The notes under the pieces were generated by a model. It made no database searches. It worked only from the letters and a program-made list of their open reading frames with translations, and was not told the origin of the DNA. Below, in pieces: positions 32,973 through 44,668 of a stretch of DNA of 64,000 nt. A program made the translations under genes and the position numbers. Each line of letters starts with the position of its first letter. Position 1 is the stretch's first letter. Source of the DNA: Hirsutella rhossiliensis (taxonomy: Eukaryota > Ascomycota > Sordariomycetes > Hypocreales > Ophiocordycipitaceae); contig NW_025408669.1 of assembly GCF_020360975.1 (NCBI RefSeq), forward strand, positions 3,534,001 through 3,598,000, given 5' to 3'.

Positions 32973-34640
32973 ATGGCATCATCGACGCCGGCACCGCCGA
33001 CGGCCGACGCCCCAGACGAACCGCAGAGCGACGGTTCCAAGCTCAGGACTTTTCTCGGAATCCTCAAGAAGTGAGCCCTCTTTCCCCCCTTTCCCTTGCA
33101 AGGCACAACGCTGCGACGCCATCCTTCCAACCAGCTCGGCGCCGACGGCATGCACTTCCTTACGGTCAATACTGACATGATTGTCCGTCCCTAGATTCAT
33201 CGGCGTTTCAGATCTTGCTGCCGTCCGCTTCTCCCTCCCGTCACAGCTCCTCGAGCCGACGCCCAACCTCGAGTACTGGACTTACCTCGACGCCCCCAAT
33301 GCCTTTGTCGCCATCGGCACCTCGGACGAGCCGCTGGATCGCATGCTCGAGGTTGTGCGCTTCTGGCTGACCAAAGACCTCAAGTACGCAAAAGGCCGGC
33401 CGTGCAAGCCATACAACTCCTGTCTTGGCGAGTTCTTCAGGGTGCGTAGCGACCACTTTGCTTGCCGCCAACGCCATCAGAATAGGGGTCAAGGGAATGG
33501 TGAGAGGTGGGACTTGCTTTGGCTGACAGCGCTGCGTCTAGTGTAACTGGGAGACGGAAGATAATGCCCCGAGCATCTACACAGCCCAGCTCCAAAAAGG
33601 GAGCGCCGGTTCGGCCAACGGGACGCCCTCCAAGCTCAAGGCCGCTGCTAAAGACGACAAGAACGCATCCTCCGTCTCGCTCTCGGTGCCCCAGCACGCC
33701 CCGGCTGCCGACAGCTCCCCCCTCCGCATTTCCTACCTCACCGAACAGACCTCTCACCACCCTCCCGTCAGCGCCTTCTACTGCACGTGCCCGGACAAAG
33801 GCATCACCGCGCGAGGCTTCGACCAGATCACCGCAAAGTTCACCGGCACTTCGCTCAAGGTCCTGCCTGGCGAGCACAACATGGGCATCTTCATCACGCT
33901 CGACAAGCGTGATGGTGAGACGTACCAGCTCACGCACCCCGCCGCGCATCTGGGAGGTCTGCTACGAGGCAGTTTGAACGTCTCCGTCAGCGAGATGGCC
34001 TACATCTCGTGTCCGCAATCGGGAATCAAGACTATTCTTCATTACGTCGAGGAGGGCTGGCTCGGGCGGACAACCAACAAGATTGACGGTGTCATCTTCA
34101 AGTATGACCCCGAAAATGACGACAAGACGAGAGTCCAGGATGTGCCCGAAAAGGACGTGCTGGCCAGGCTCAATGGACCGTGGCGGGAGAAAGTCATCTT
34201 CACCCTCGGACCTCGAGCAATTGTAAGTGTTTGCCCAAGCCCACGCCATTGCATGAGTAGATGTGAGCTCTAACCAGTGCCAGAAATCCGTGCCCCCCGA
34301 TGAGCAATTCATCATCATCGACCTCGGTCCCCTCACGGTTGCTCCCAAGGTCCTTCCTCCGCAGGACCAGCAGCTGCCCAACGAATCGCTCAACCTATGG
34401 TCCGGTGTGACGGAAGCCATCTGCTCCAAGCAGTTCGCAAAGGCCACCAACCTCAAGATCGAGCTCGAGGAGAGCCAGCGCGAAAAGGCTCGCGAACGCG
34501 AGAAGACGGGCGAGGAGTGGAAGCCCGTCTTCTTCGAACACGTCACAGGCAACGGCGGCAAGCCCGACCTGACGAACAAGGGCAAACTGGTCCTCGACCG
34601 GGCGCAAAAGGGCGAGTGGAGCATGGACGGCATATTTTGA
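32973..34640 (+). CDS. oxysterol-binding protein-related (OSBP/Osh) lipid transfer protein
   Basis: Exons are 32973..33070, 33195..33441, 33542..34222 and 34284..34640, giving 460 aa. ORP proteins move sterols or phosphatidylserine in exchange for PI4P at membrane contacts. The signature EQTSHHPPVSAF is present (family EQVSHHPP), as is the PI4P-contact region KPYNSCLGEFFR, completed by CNWETED across intron 2. The N-terminus (KLRTFLGILKK joined to FIGVSDLAAVRF) supplies the lid segment. There is no PH or ankyrin domain, so this is a short ORP. The C-terminus TNLKIELEESQREKARERE then KPVFFEHV is typical. All introns are GT/AG. Confidence 0.95.
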
Positions 34641-35381
34641 GTAGTCGGCCAGACTGCTCCTCCGTCGGACGGCGGATCTGCTGCTGCGCGCGTCCGAATC
34701 ATGATTATTTTTTCAACACATACACTTGGAATATACGGAACGTGGCAGGCACTACAGTTGGGAACAGATAGACGATGGCATGGCCCTCTCGTGCCAAGGA
34801 TCATGGAAGAGGGGGGCAAGGGGCAGAGGCTGGTTGGAGAGAAGAACAGGGTTCATGGCTACATTGCAGACGCTGGTCGCTCCCCGCGCGTCTGCAACAG
34901 GCGTTACGAGGCGTTTCCGTTTCCTTTGCCGTTGGTCTCACGGTGGCTGGTGTGTTTCTGTGTGTTGCCCCGTTTGACACGACTTTGCGCGTGGGATTGA
35001 TGGATCTTTCTGGCCGGCAGTAATAGCATGGGAGCTTGAGGCTCGTAATCACCGCCCACTCGTCAGATTTGCATCGTTAATTGCTTGCCCATGAGATGGC
35101 CGGTTTGAGCATCTGCTTTTGCATTGATTCATAAGACTCCGTTTTTGGTATTTTTGTACAGGCAGATTTCTGCAGTATTGTTACAGCTTTCAACGAGGGG
35201 TGTTTTCTCCTCAGACCCCCAAATTCGACCCAGCTGGCGTTTATTTGGGCCTGGGACGCGACTCTCTCTCTCTCTCTCTTCCCTCTCCCTCCCCACCTGA
35301 CCAAACACGTGGGTTTTGGAAGCACAGTCGCGTTACTTCAGAAAGCCGCGCGCCACCTCGCGGCCCTCGACCAAGACTGGA
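34641..35381. other. convergent intergenic region
   Basis: Between the ORP and MAM33-like gene ends. It contains a CT microsatellite (about 35264-35282) and no recognisable gene. Confidence 0.45.
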
Positions 35382-36394
35382 TCAAGCGTCGACAAAGGCC
35401 TTGACATTGCTGAGCCAGCGCAGGTACTCGGACTGCTCCTTGGCGTCGACGTAGTCAGGTACAAAGGTAGCCATGGCCTGGGTGACGCCGCGCTCCTCGA
35501 GGAAGCGCTCGACCAGGACCTGCAGGTCTTCGTCGAGGCTGCCAAAGGGCGGGCCGGGGTAGACGTCTGCGCGCCTCTGGGCGGCGTCGGGGCTGTCGAG
35601 CCTGGCCATGGCGGCGTCGTCGTAGTAGAAGACGTTTTCGACGACAATGTTGCCGTCGGTGGCCGTGGCCTCGACGCTGAGCGCGCCCTTGGTCTTGCCC
35701 GGCTTCTCGACGACGACGGTCAGGTTGATGGGGGCGACGGCGCCCTCGCCCAGGTCGTCCTCGTCCATGTCGTCCTCCATCTGCTCCTCGGCGGCGGCGG
35801 AGCGGGCGCCTCCCTTGGCGGGCACGCCGCCCTGCTGGTTGGGGTTCTGGAGCGCTTCGTCGGAGAGGTCCTCGTCTTCCTCGAGGGCGGGGTCCTCGTT
35901 GAAGGGGTCATAGTTGGTGATGTCGGAGATGGAGAAGCTGACTGTGATTCTGCTCGCGGTCAATCCCAGGACGTCAAATCACTGCCAGGCGGCTGGAGAG
36001 AAGAGGGGGAGATAATAAGTCCAGGAAAAAAATCGCACTTCTCATCGTTGAAAGAGCGGACAAGCTTGACAACCTCCTGGCCAGGGGTATCTTGCAGCTC
36101 AAAGGGGCAATTGTCCAAAAAGTCCTTGATGCTAGCCGGCTGCTGCTCGTTGGCCTTGAGGTCCTCCTCGATCTGAAGCTCGCTCTCAAGCTTGGCCGAA
36201 AGCTCGTCGGTAGACTCAGCGACATGGGCCCTGCGGCCCGCCGTGGCCGAAAAGGCAGCGCGGGCCGGCTGCCGCAGAGCAGCCGCCGTGGCCGAGATGC
36301 TGGGGCGCGCCGTGGCGGATGAGCGCAGCGGGGCGGCGGCGGCGCGGCCGAGCACCCGCGGGACGGCGCGCGCAGCGGAGCGGAGGGAGAGCAT
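35382..36394 (-). CDS. MAM33: mitochondrial acidic protein MAM33 / p32 family
   Basis: Minus-strand exons 36394..36039 and 35949..35382 (intron 35950..36038) give 307 aa. p32/MAM33 proteins form acidic trimeric rings in the mitochondrial matrix with roles in respiration and mitoribosome function. The N-terminus MLSLRSAARAVPRVLGRAAA is an Arg/Ala-rich mitochondrial presequence. The body is acidic (LEEDEDLSDEAL, EEQMEDDMDEDDLGEGAV) and ends with the family's VPDYVDAKEQSEYLRWLSNV. The splice joins FNDEK to ITVSFSISDI, as in homologues. Confidence 0.93.
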
Positions 36395-36588
36395 GATGGG
36401 GCTGCAAGTGCGACTGGGCCGTGATGCGGACCTGGGTGGGATGGTGCTGGTGCAGGAGCTCGCGGGAGGGGACGGGGAAAAAAGTCGATGGATGCCTTTG
36501 GATGCTACTGCTAGAAAAATGAGATGGTCTTGGCGTCCTGGGTCCTGGGGCGGTACGGGCCGTATCGATAGCGCTACGAAATCTTGAG

Positions 36589-36660
36589 AGGTAGGTACCT
36601 ACTCCCGTATGTAGCTAAGAATCTAGGTACCTACTCCCGCCCTAGCGACACGTACCTACT
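36589..36660. repeat. clustered GGTACCTACT motifs
   Basis: Three copies of a GTACCTACT-type sequence (two as AGGTACCTACTCCCG) lie within 72 nt. A related TAGGTACCTACCTAGGTACG occurs at 47340..47359. Confidence 0.6.
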
Positions 36661-37535
36661 TGGCTTTATCTCAATAAGCACACAATTAAGACTTTAACTT
36701 CAACGCCCAAAGCCATATCTGAAGACATCAAGGTATTATAAACTTTGAGCAACACGGTATTTCGGTTTAATATTGCCAAGTGTTGCGCGAACATTGCGCA
36801 GTCCGGCTAATAGCTGGCTGAATGGCGCTGGAGGTGGATTATCTGACGGCTGACTCAGGAGGGCCGGAGTTTTCGATACGTACCGGCACTACTCCTACTG
36901 GCACACTGAAAAAAATGCCCGAAGCTGCTCGGGTTACTGTCAGCAGGACGAAGACATATAAACTATACCAATAACACCTCCACATGGGGGTGCCCCTATT
37001 TTGCTGGTGGTCAGGTGGTATTTGCTATGTTTGACAGTTACTGTATAACTTCCGAGTTAACTTGCTGTACGTACGTGACTTTGCAGACGGCCTACCACGT
37101 GACATGCGCCCGGGGCTCTAGCGGGAGCAAGCCGCATCCGCTCGCCCCGTGGGGGACGTGCACCGGCGGGCTCCCGGCCGGAAGGGAACGGGCGAAACAC
37201 AACTAGCTCTCGGGACGTGCGAAGGGACCGAGGTAGCGCGTGCGGATTGAAACGCTCTGACGTCATGGGCCTCGGCTCGGCTAGCTCATCAGCCAGCAAT
37301 GGCAAGTTGTAGGCTTGTAGCCCACGGCATCGGCCACGTCCTGCCTTGTCCCCCGTCGTCACACACGCAGTTAGAAGACAGCAAAGAGAGAGACCGGGAG
37401 TTCGACTGGAAACAAGAGACCCTCGTTCGCTAGCAAGAGGCCATCAGACCCTCCCTTCCATCTGACACATCTGGGCCAGGGCGGCGGAGCGATTGGCCGC
37501 CAGAGTCGGCATCGCCTAGGCGGCCGGCCCCAACT

Positions 37536-37840
37536 CTAATCCGGCGCCCTCAACTCAATCGCCCGCATCTCATTTGTCCACCGGTCGAAAGTGCCGGCTG
37601 CATCTTCAGGGGACCAGACACTGGCGTCGGGCGGGCACGTCATGACTCCCACCTTCGAAAGTCGCAGTGGCAACGGCGTTTGCGTTGGCGCCGCCGCCGT
37701 TGATCGTATTCTGAAGCCGCTTTGACGCCTGACCTCGGAAGGCATCTCTCTTGACGCAGCAGAACTCTGTCGGTCCACGCGGCCGAGGCACTGCTCGCAC
37801 GACAAAAGTCCACAATTTCCACGCTTGTCGTGTCGGCCAT
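37536..37840 (-). pseudogene. possible gene relic
   Basis: From an ATG at 37840 one frame reads MADTTSVEIVDFCRASSASA and on to RQERCLPR; a second frame then reads NTINGGGANANAVATATFEG; a third ends VWSPEDAAGTFDRWTNEM and ELRAPD with a stop at 37536. Each piece looks protein-like and together they follow one another, as expected for a small gene hit by frameshifts. I recognise no family, and chance remains possible. Confidence 0.25.
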
Positions 37841-38064
37841 GGCCGATTTGATATTTCATCCGTAGCCCGCCTTATATAAGACAATAAACCCAGCCGTGGG
37901 CCAACTAATATCACTGTGGTCTCCATCCCGGAAATGGTTGCCTTGTCTTGTTATCGCGTTGCAAAGCCTCTTTTCTTCCCGTTGTAGGCATCGCGGGACT
38001 CATCCCCTCGACTTCCTCTGCAAGGGCAGTCTGGGACACTGAGAACTCACGATTCGCGTCTGAG

Positions 38065-39702
38065 ATGGCTTCCAACCAAGGGGCGAGAAGCGGCTGGTCG
38101 ATGCCGGACACCTTTGGCGGCGGCCGACGCCCAAAGTCCAGATCGACCATCTCAGGCTACCTGGCCTCTCGATTTTCGACGCTGAAGCCGCCCATGGACA
38201 AAGTCATCAACCCAATCACAGCCATGAAGATGCTCAACCGCGAGCAATGGACCTTCTTTCTCGTCTGTACCGACCCTGCCCCCCAACTTCGTCTCTTCTT
38301 CGTCTCTTCCACAGGCGCTCTCTGCTAACAGCGAGACCTGCAGTGCGCGTGGTTCGGCTGGATCTTGGACTCGTTTGACTTCTTCACAGTCAGCTTGACG
38401 CTGACTCCATTGGCCAATTACTTCGACAAGTCTAATTCGGAAATCACCTGGGGGATTGCTCTCGTCCTCATGCTCCGGCCGGTGGGCTCCGTCATCTTCG
38501 GCGTTTGGTCCGACCGCTGGGGTCGCAAGTGGCCCTTTGTCCTCAACTGTCTGCTCTTCATCGTCCTTGAGCTCGGAACCGGCTTTTGCAAAACCTACAA
38601 CCAGTTTCTGGCCGCCCGAGCCTTGTTTGGCATTGCCATGGGCGGCCTGTACGGCAACGCCGCCGCAACTGCCCTGGAAGACTGTCCAGACGCAGCCCGA
38701 GGCATCATGTCAGGGCTGTACCAGGGAGGCTATCCGCTGGGCTATCTTCTCGCGACCGCGTTTGCGAGGGCATTGGTGAACACCACCAGGCACGGCTGGA
38801 GACCCCTGTTCTGGTTCAGTGCCGGCCCGCCCGTCCTACTCATCATCTGGAGACTGTGTCTTCCAGAGACCCGAGCCTTCCGCGAGCGCCAGTTGCTGCG
38901 TCGGTCCGCGCCGGCCGCCAAGACCAATTTCCTCGATCAGGCCGGGAAATCCGTCAAGAACTACTGGCTCACCCTCATCTACATGATTGTGCTCATGGCC
39001 GGGTTTACTTACATGGTGAGTGGCTCGCACGGCTGACGATGATATACCATGGCCATATCTGACAGGGTAAACCACATACAGTCACACGGGTCTCAGGACC
39101 TCTACCCGACGCTGCTCACCGACCAGTTCGAGTTTAGCGAGAACCAAGTGACGATTACGCAAGTCGTCGGCAACCTCGGAGGCTTCATCGGAGCCGTGTG
39201 CGTCGGGAACCTGTCCGAGATATTTGGTCGGCGGTTGACCATCATCGCCTCTTGTCTGCTGGCAGGGGCCTTGCTGTATCCGTACACGTTTGTGTCGACG
39301 CCAGCCATCACGGCCGTCGCCTTCTTTGTGCAGTTTGCCACGCAGGGCGCGTTTGGCGTGATACCGAGCCACCTCCTGGAACTGTCGCCGCCCGAATTCC
39401 GATCACTCGTGGTCGGCACGGCGTATCAGCTGGGAAGTCTAGCATCAAGCGCGTCGGCGACGATACAGTCGTCGATTGGAGAAAAGCACTTTCCACTTTC
39501 TCCGGGGCCCAACGGCAAGAAGCGGTACAACTACGGCATCGTCATCTGTGCCGTCCTCGGGGCGGCCATTGTGCTTGTCATTGTTACTGTGTTTTTGGGA
39601 CCGGAGAAGAAGGGAAAGCAGTTCTCCACGGCGACGAGGCTGGAAGAGCCTGAGCAGTCGCCCAAGAGCGAGAGCATGCTGGATCAGAAAGAGGCTGTTT
39701 GA
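38065..39702 (+). CDS. JEN1: Jen1-type monocarboxylate/proton symporter (MFS)
   Basis: Exons are 38065..38262, 38344..39015 and 39082..39702, giving 496 aa with about 12 membrane segments. Jen1-family carriers import lactate, pyruvate and related acids with protons at the plasma membrane. The MFS loop reads GVWSDRWGRKWPF and the Jen1 signature SHGSQDLYPT lies right after the second splice (after GFTYM). The first splice gives FFLCAWFGWILDSFDFFTVS, as in Jen1 homologues; its donor GTCTGT is unusual but keeps the frame, with a GCTAAC branch and CAG acceptor. The N-terminal cytosolic part is about 65 residues. Confidence 0.93.
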
Positions 39703-41863
39703 TGGGGAGGCTGATGGAGCGGCTTGGACAGCACGGGCGGTTTGTGCCGCTCACCTGAGCCGACTTGGATCATTGCCGCTTGTATTCGTATTACTCGTGC
39801 ATGCACCGAAGCGATTCGATTTGATATTCTCCTTGCCGTCGTCTCTGGACAGCCCTGGCGCCGTGCGTGGATTGAGATGATAGGTGCCGGGCAGCTGCCG
39901 AAGTTGGCCGAGCGCTTTTCGCCACCATTAATTTGAACGAGGCTTGCTGCTGGGCGCAGCCGGTGAGGAGGATAGTGGCGGGCTTGCTTGAGCCTTGGGC
40001 GCGGCGGGACTTTCCGATGCTCCAGCGCAGCAGGTGATGGTGTCGAACAGCGGCCGAAAGGGAAAGGGGTGTATGTGTGTGTGCTTGGAGGACTTTTGTT
40101 TGCATGAGTCCCCCTGGAGATGGAAGAGGCTTGTCGCCGCGGGTTTCTTGAGCTGTCACGCCGTGGTGGGTGCTCGAGAACAGTAAGAAGAGAGTTGTGT
40201 CTTGGCTTGGACCCCGTACAGGGGCAAGAACAAGGACCGTCGTCAAGCTTCATCAAGAGAGGAGTGCTTTGTTTGCATGTCTGAGGCTGAGGTAGTCACT
40301 ACCTTGGGCAGAGGCAGTTCCTGCCGCTGGGTGGAGGGCGGTGTGCTTGTACCGAGTACCAAAGGCGCCTATTTCCTCCGAGGATTTTCTGAACACACGA
40401 CTGCAACGAGTTTTCCCCCTCAATTTCCCCGTTTTTCTATTCCTTTCCAGCAGAACAAACTTTGAGACACGGGCAGCAAGTGGGTGACATCAATGCACCG
40501 CAACGTGCCGTACAGCAGAATCGTCGGGCACGGATCAAGTACTCGGTACTTCCCGATACGAATACGCGGGTGATGGGTCTCGGCAAGGAGCCAAGCAAAA
40601 CGTCATGGCCGCGGGCGGGTCGCGCGCATGTACATGGCACCTGCCTGAGCCCTTCCGTTTTCGGCCTCAGTACTGTACGCGCTGGAGGACTGTACTGTAC
40701 AACAGACAAGACGTTTGCCGCCGCTGGCGAGGGCGCAATGGGTCGCCGCAAGAACTACTCTACACTACAGTACTTCCGCAGGCACATGGTGTAGGGCATA
40801 CTCTATCCATCGGCTACTGTGTCTAAATGACCCGATTTCAACGGTGCATCATCTATGTCGTAGCCATTGCGAGGCGGCATGCGGCTCCCGTCGACGAAGT
40901 AAGGTAGGTACTCGAGTTGTAGCTCCATGTGCACACTGGACTTTGCGTTGTGGAGCGCTACGCACGGGAAACTTAGCTGCCCAGTACCTGCGGAGCGGCA
41001 TCGGGGCCAGCAAGATACCAGAGGCGGCATCTTGATCACGTATAGCACAAGTACTGAAGCCCCGTTGAAGCTGTCGAGGACCCCACTTGCCTGGGCCGGG
41101 TACCCCTCCGAGACTTGGATTGCATGGCGGCACCGAGAGCCCGGCAGACCTGTCGAGGCCCCTCCGGCCCTCAGCCGCCCTATCACGCAGCCGTGCTCCC
41201 TCACTCCAGATGCCGTCCGCGCCTTTCCCCCCCCGGGTCCCTCCCTCTCCCTCCCCACCCCCTGCCTCCCCCCCGGACGGTTCTCGCTGCGCCGAGGGTT
41301 TCAGTGCATACAGTGATTGGACGCTTGCTCCGTCCTGCTTCCCACATGTTCCGTGCCTTGCCTGTTGGTAGCTTTCGGGAACAAATTGTCGACAGTGATC
41401 CCCTCCCTTTTTTCCCCTCTCCCCCTCCTCATCCTCTTCTCTTCTCTCAACAGTGTCTCGTCTTCTCTCGCCACGTCGCCTCCCTCCTCAATCCGTCGTC
41501 TCCTTGGCCCGAGCTCTCCTCGTCAGGATTTGGCTGGCTTGCCCGACCTCTCTCGTGCTATCGCCCTGCAAAACTCGCCGAACACCGGTCACCGACCGCC
41601 TCAATCCACTCCGTAAGCTCCGTCACATCTTTTCCTGCCGGCCTGGAAACTCTGAATCACTTCGGCCGGTTTCCTGTCTCTCACTAACGTCTTTGTCTGA
41701 GTCGCAGCCCACAGTCATACGTTCAATTCTGTCATCCTCTTGATCGAGCCGACGACATCTCCGCCCGCTCGCCCTTCTGCCTCATCTCATGACGAGGCCC
41801 CGTCTGCCGTCGCCGTCTACTGCAATCCCGACGCTGCCTCTCTGACCGTATCCTTCGCCCAGC
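39703..41863. other. intergenic plus MTHFR promoter and leader
   Basis: About 2.2 kb with no recognisable gene. Repeated GTACAGTAC-like words occur around 40500-40780. CT-rich sequence at 41200-41860 is the likely MET13 promoter and leader. Confidence 0.45.
41613..41707 (+). other. possible 5' UTR intron of the MTHFR gene
   Basis: GTAAGC at 41613, a CACTAACG branch-like word and a GTCGCAG acceptor ending at 41707 sit in the leader of the gene starting at 41864. It is supported only by the splice signals. Confidence 0.4.
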
Positions 41864-43721
41864 ATGCACATCAAGGACATGCTCGCCGAGGCCGAGAAGG
41901 GCCACCAGCCCTCCTTCTCCTTCGAGTACTTCCCTCCCAAGACGGCCCAGGGTGTCCAAAACCTCTACGACCGAATGGACCGCATGTACAACTTCGGCCC
42001 CAAGTTCATCGACATCACCTGGGGCGCTGGCGGACGCATCGCCGAGCTCACCTGCGAAATGGTCCTCCAGGCTCAGTCTGTCTATGGCCTTGAGACCTGC
42101 ATGCACCTCACCTGCACCGACATGGGCCGCGACAAAGTAAACGATGCCCTCAAGAAAGCCTACAAGGCTGGCTGCACAAACATCCTCGCCCTGCGTGGCG
42201 ACCCGCCCCGAGACCAGGACAAGTGGACCGCCACCGACGACGGCTTCCAGTATGCTCGCGACTTGGTCAAGCACATTCGAGAAGCTTACGGCAACCACTT
42301 CGACATTGGCGTCGCCGGCTATCCCGAGGGCTGCGACGACAACAAGAACGAGGACGAGCTGCTCGACCACCTCAAGGAGAAGATCGACATGGGCGCCTCC
42401 TTCATCGTCACCCAGATGTTCTACGACGCTGACAACTTTGTCGGCTGGGTCGGCAAGGTCCGCGACCGAGGCATCACCGCTCCCATCCTCCCTGGCATCA
42501 TGCCCATTGCCACCTACGCCAGCTTCCTCCGCAGAGCCAACCATATGCAGTGCAAGGTCCCCAAGCACTGGTTGGACGCCCTCGAGCCCGTCAAGAACGA
42601 CGACGTCGCCGTCCGCGAAATTGGAAAGACGCTCGTCGCCAACATGTGTCGCAAACTGCTGGCCAACGGCATCTCCCACCTGCACTTTTACACCATGAAC
42701 CTTGCCCAGGCCACGCGCATGGTCCTCGAGGAGCTGAGCTGGGCCCCGTGTCCCGAGAGGCCCCTGCACCACGCCCTCCCGTGGAAGCAGTCCAAGGGTC
42801 TCGGCCGGCGCGACGAAGACGTCCGTCCCATCTTCTGGCGTAACCGCAACAAGTCCTACGTCCTCCGAACGCAGGACTGGGATGAGTTTCCCAACGGCCG
42901 CTGGGGAGACTCGCGGTCTCCCGCCTTTGGCGAGCTCGACGCCTACGGCATCGGCTTGACGGGCACCAATGAGGCCAACCGCAAGAAATGGGGCGAGCCC
43001 TCGACCATCCGAGACCTTGCCAACACCTTTGTCCGCTACCTGGACCAGGAAATCGACTCACTCCCGTGGAGTGAGTCACCTCTCACGGGCGAGGCCGACA
43101 TCATCAAGCAGAATCTCGTCGCTCTCAACAAGCGTGGGCTCTTGACCATCAACTCGCAGCCGGCCGTCGACGGCGTCAAGTCCTCGCACTCGGTCCACGG
43201 CTGGGGCCCGTCCAACGGCTATGTCTACCAGAAGGCCTATCTCGAGCTGCTGGTCCCCCCGGAGACTGTCAGCGCCATCATCAATCGAATCGACGACCGG
43301 CCATCTCTTACATACTATGCCATCACCAAGGACGGCGACCTCAAGACGAATGCTCCCTCGGACGGCCCCAACGCAGTGACTTGGGGCGTCTTCCCGGGCA
43401 AAGAAATCGTGCAGCCCACCATCGTGGAGAGTGTCAGTTTCCTCGCCTGGAGGGACGAGGCCTTTCGGCTGGGGACCGACTGGGCCCATTGTTTCGACTC
43501 CAACACACCCACCAGGGCATTGCTCGACAGGATCATGAGCGAGTGGTATCTCGTCAACATTGGTATGTCGATTTGCCGGCCGCGGTGTGCGCGCCGTAGC
43601 GCCTTGCAGATGAATGGCTGACACGAGGACAGTGAACAACGACTTTCACGACAACGCCGCCATTTTCGAGCTACTAGAGGACGTTGAGGTCAAAGATCTT
43701 GACGTTGCGCAGACTGCATGA
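41864..43721 (+). CDS. MET13: methylenetetrahydrofolate reductase (MET13-type)
   Basis: Exons 41864..43562 and 43633..43721 give 595 aa. The enzyme reduces 5,10-methylene-THF to 5-methyl-THF for methionine synthesis. The N-terminal TIM-barrel has FSFEYFPPKTAQGVQNLYDR, FIDITWGAGG, LETCMHLTCTDM, ILALRGDPPRD and IVTQMFYD (FAD and folate site). The C-terminal regulatory domain has WGPSNGYVYQKAYLELLVP and WGVFPGKEIVQPTIVESVSF. The last intron (43563..43632) joins YLVNI to VNNDFHDNAAIFELLEDVEV; without it the frame ends in a false tail. Sequence is closer to yeast Met13 than Met12. A large antisense ORF is a shadow of codon bias. Confidence 0.97.
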
Positions 43722-44668
43722 GGCCCAAGGCGCCTGGGTAGCTGTGCTCGGAGCGACAATGTGGTCCAAGGCGAGTAATGCGGCGGCGGCTTCCAGAGAT
43801 GAAGCTCTTCGCTACCCAGGCTTTCCTTGTTCCGATTACACTTTTCTCTACCATCCTTTTTTGTCTGTCGCCACGAGCGTGCTTTGGACGGCGTTTTAGC
43901 GCAGTGACTGGGCGGACAGGCGGGAGCAAGGCGTGCCATTTTCAACAAAACGCTGCACACACTGCGACAATGGAAGACGAACCCGCCACGACCGGGTATG
44001 CTTTTGAACGCGCCACGACTGTACGAGGGCACGCGAGGCCACCGGCCGAGGCCCGCCCCTCTGTAATGTTATTTTTTCATGCATGACATATCTCAACGAT
44101 ACCCCGCCTGCGAAGAGCCGCATTTATTAGAGAGGAAAGCGAGAAGGGGGAACTGGGTTAGAGTGCAAATAAGAAGTTGAAAAGAAAAAAAAAACAAGGG
44201 GTGAGGATGGGGGAAAGGAGGAGGAGACTGCAGTGGTAGGTGGCCAAGTGGGAGCATGGTCGAAAGTGCTCAAGGCACAGCTTTGGAGGAGTTGGACTGC
44301 TTGGACGCCTCGCTGCAGCTGGAGACACAGGAGTATCGAGAAGAACTGCCCTTGTGCGCGGTATCCGTTTGCGCCCTGGGTCTGCATCCATCACCTGGCC
44401 GCCTTGCACTATATAAGCCGCTTCTGCTTCTCTTCTGCCTGTGTGGATTCTTATCCATCGAAGCACATGCCTTGCCTCTCTGCCCTTTATATATGATGAC
44501 TCTAAGCGTACAAGCCGCTGTTGCCCACTCTCTGTTGAAGCCCCCGGTCCCGCTGCCCACCGGTACTTTTTGGCATCGGCATATAATCACAGCAGATGTC
44601 AGAACCGCCCCCACCACCGCCTCACCACTCCAAGCCCCCCATCGGGTACACAGAAGAGAGGTGGCACA
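43722..44668. other. convergent intergenic region
   Basis: About 0.95 kb between MET13 and the RBM26-like gene ends, with no recognisable gene; a 10-A run lies near 44184. Confidence 0.45.

Larger units (their letters stand above)
36395..38064. other. intergenic region with TAGGTACCTA motifs and a possible gene relic
   Basis: About 1.7 kb upstream of both MAM33 and the transporter. It carries several TAGGTACCTAC-type motifs (36589-36656) and, at 37536..37840 on the minus strand, protein-like segments in more than one frame. No intact gene could be built. Confidence 0.4.

Noticed and set aside
35316..36176. 286-codon plus-strand ORF opposite MAM33
   Set aside because: Antisense of an acidic protein; no domain.
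41732..42772. 346-codon minus-strand ORF opposite MTHFR
   Set aside because: Low-complexity antisense reading of a strongly conserved gene.
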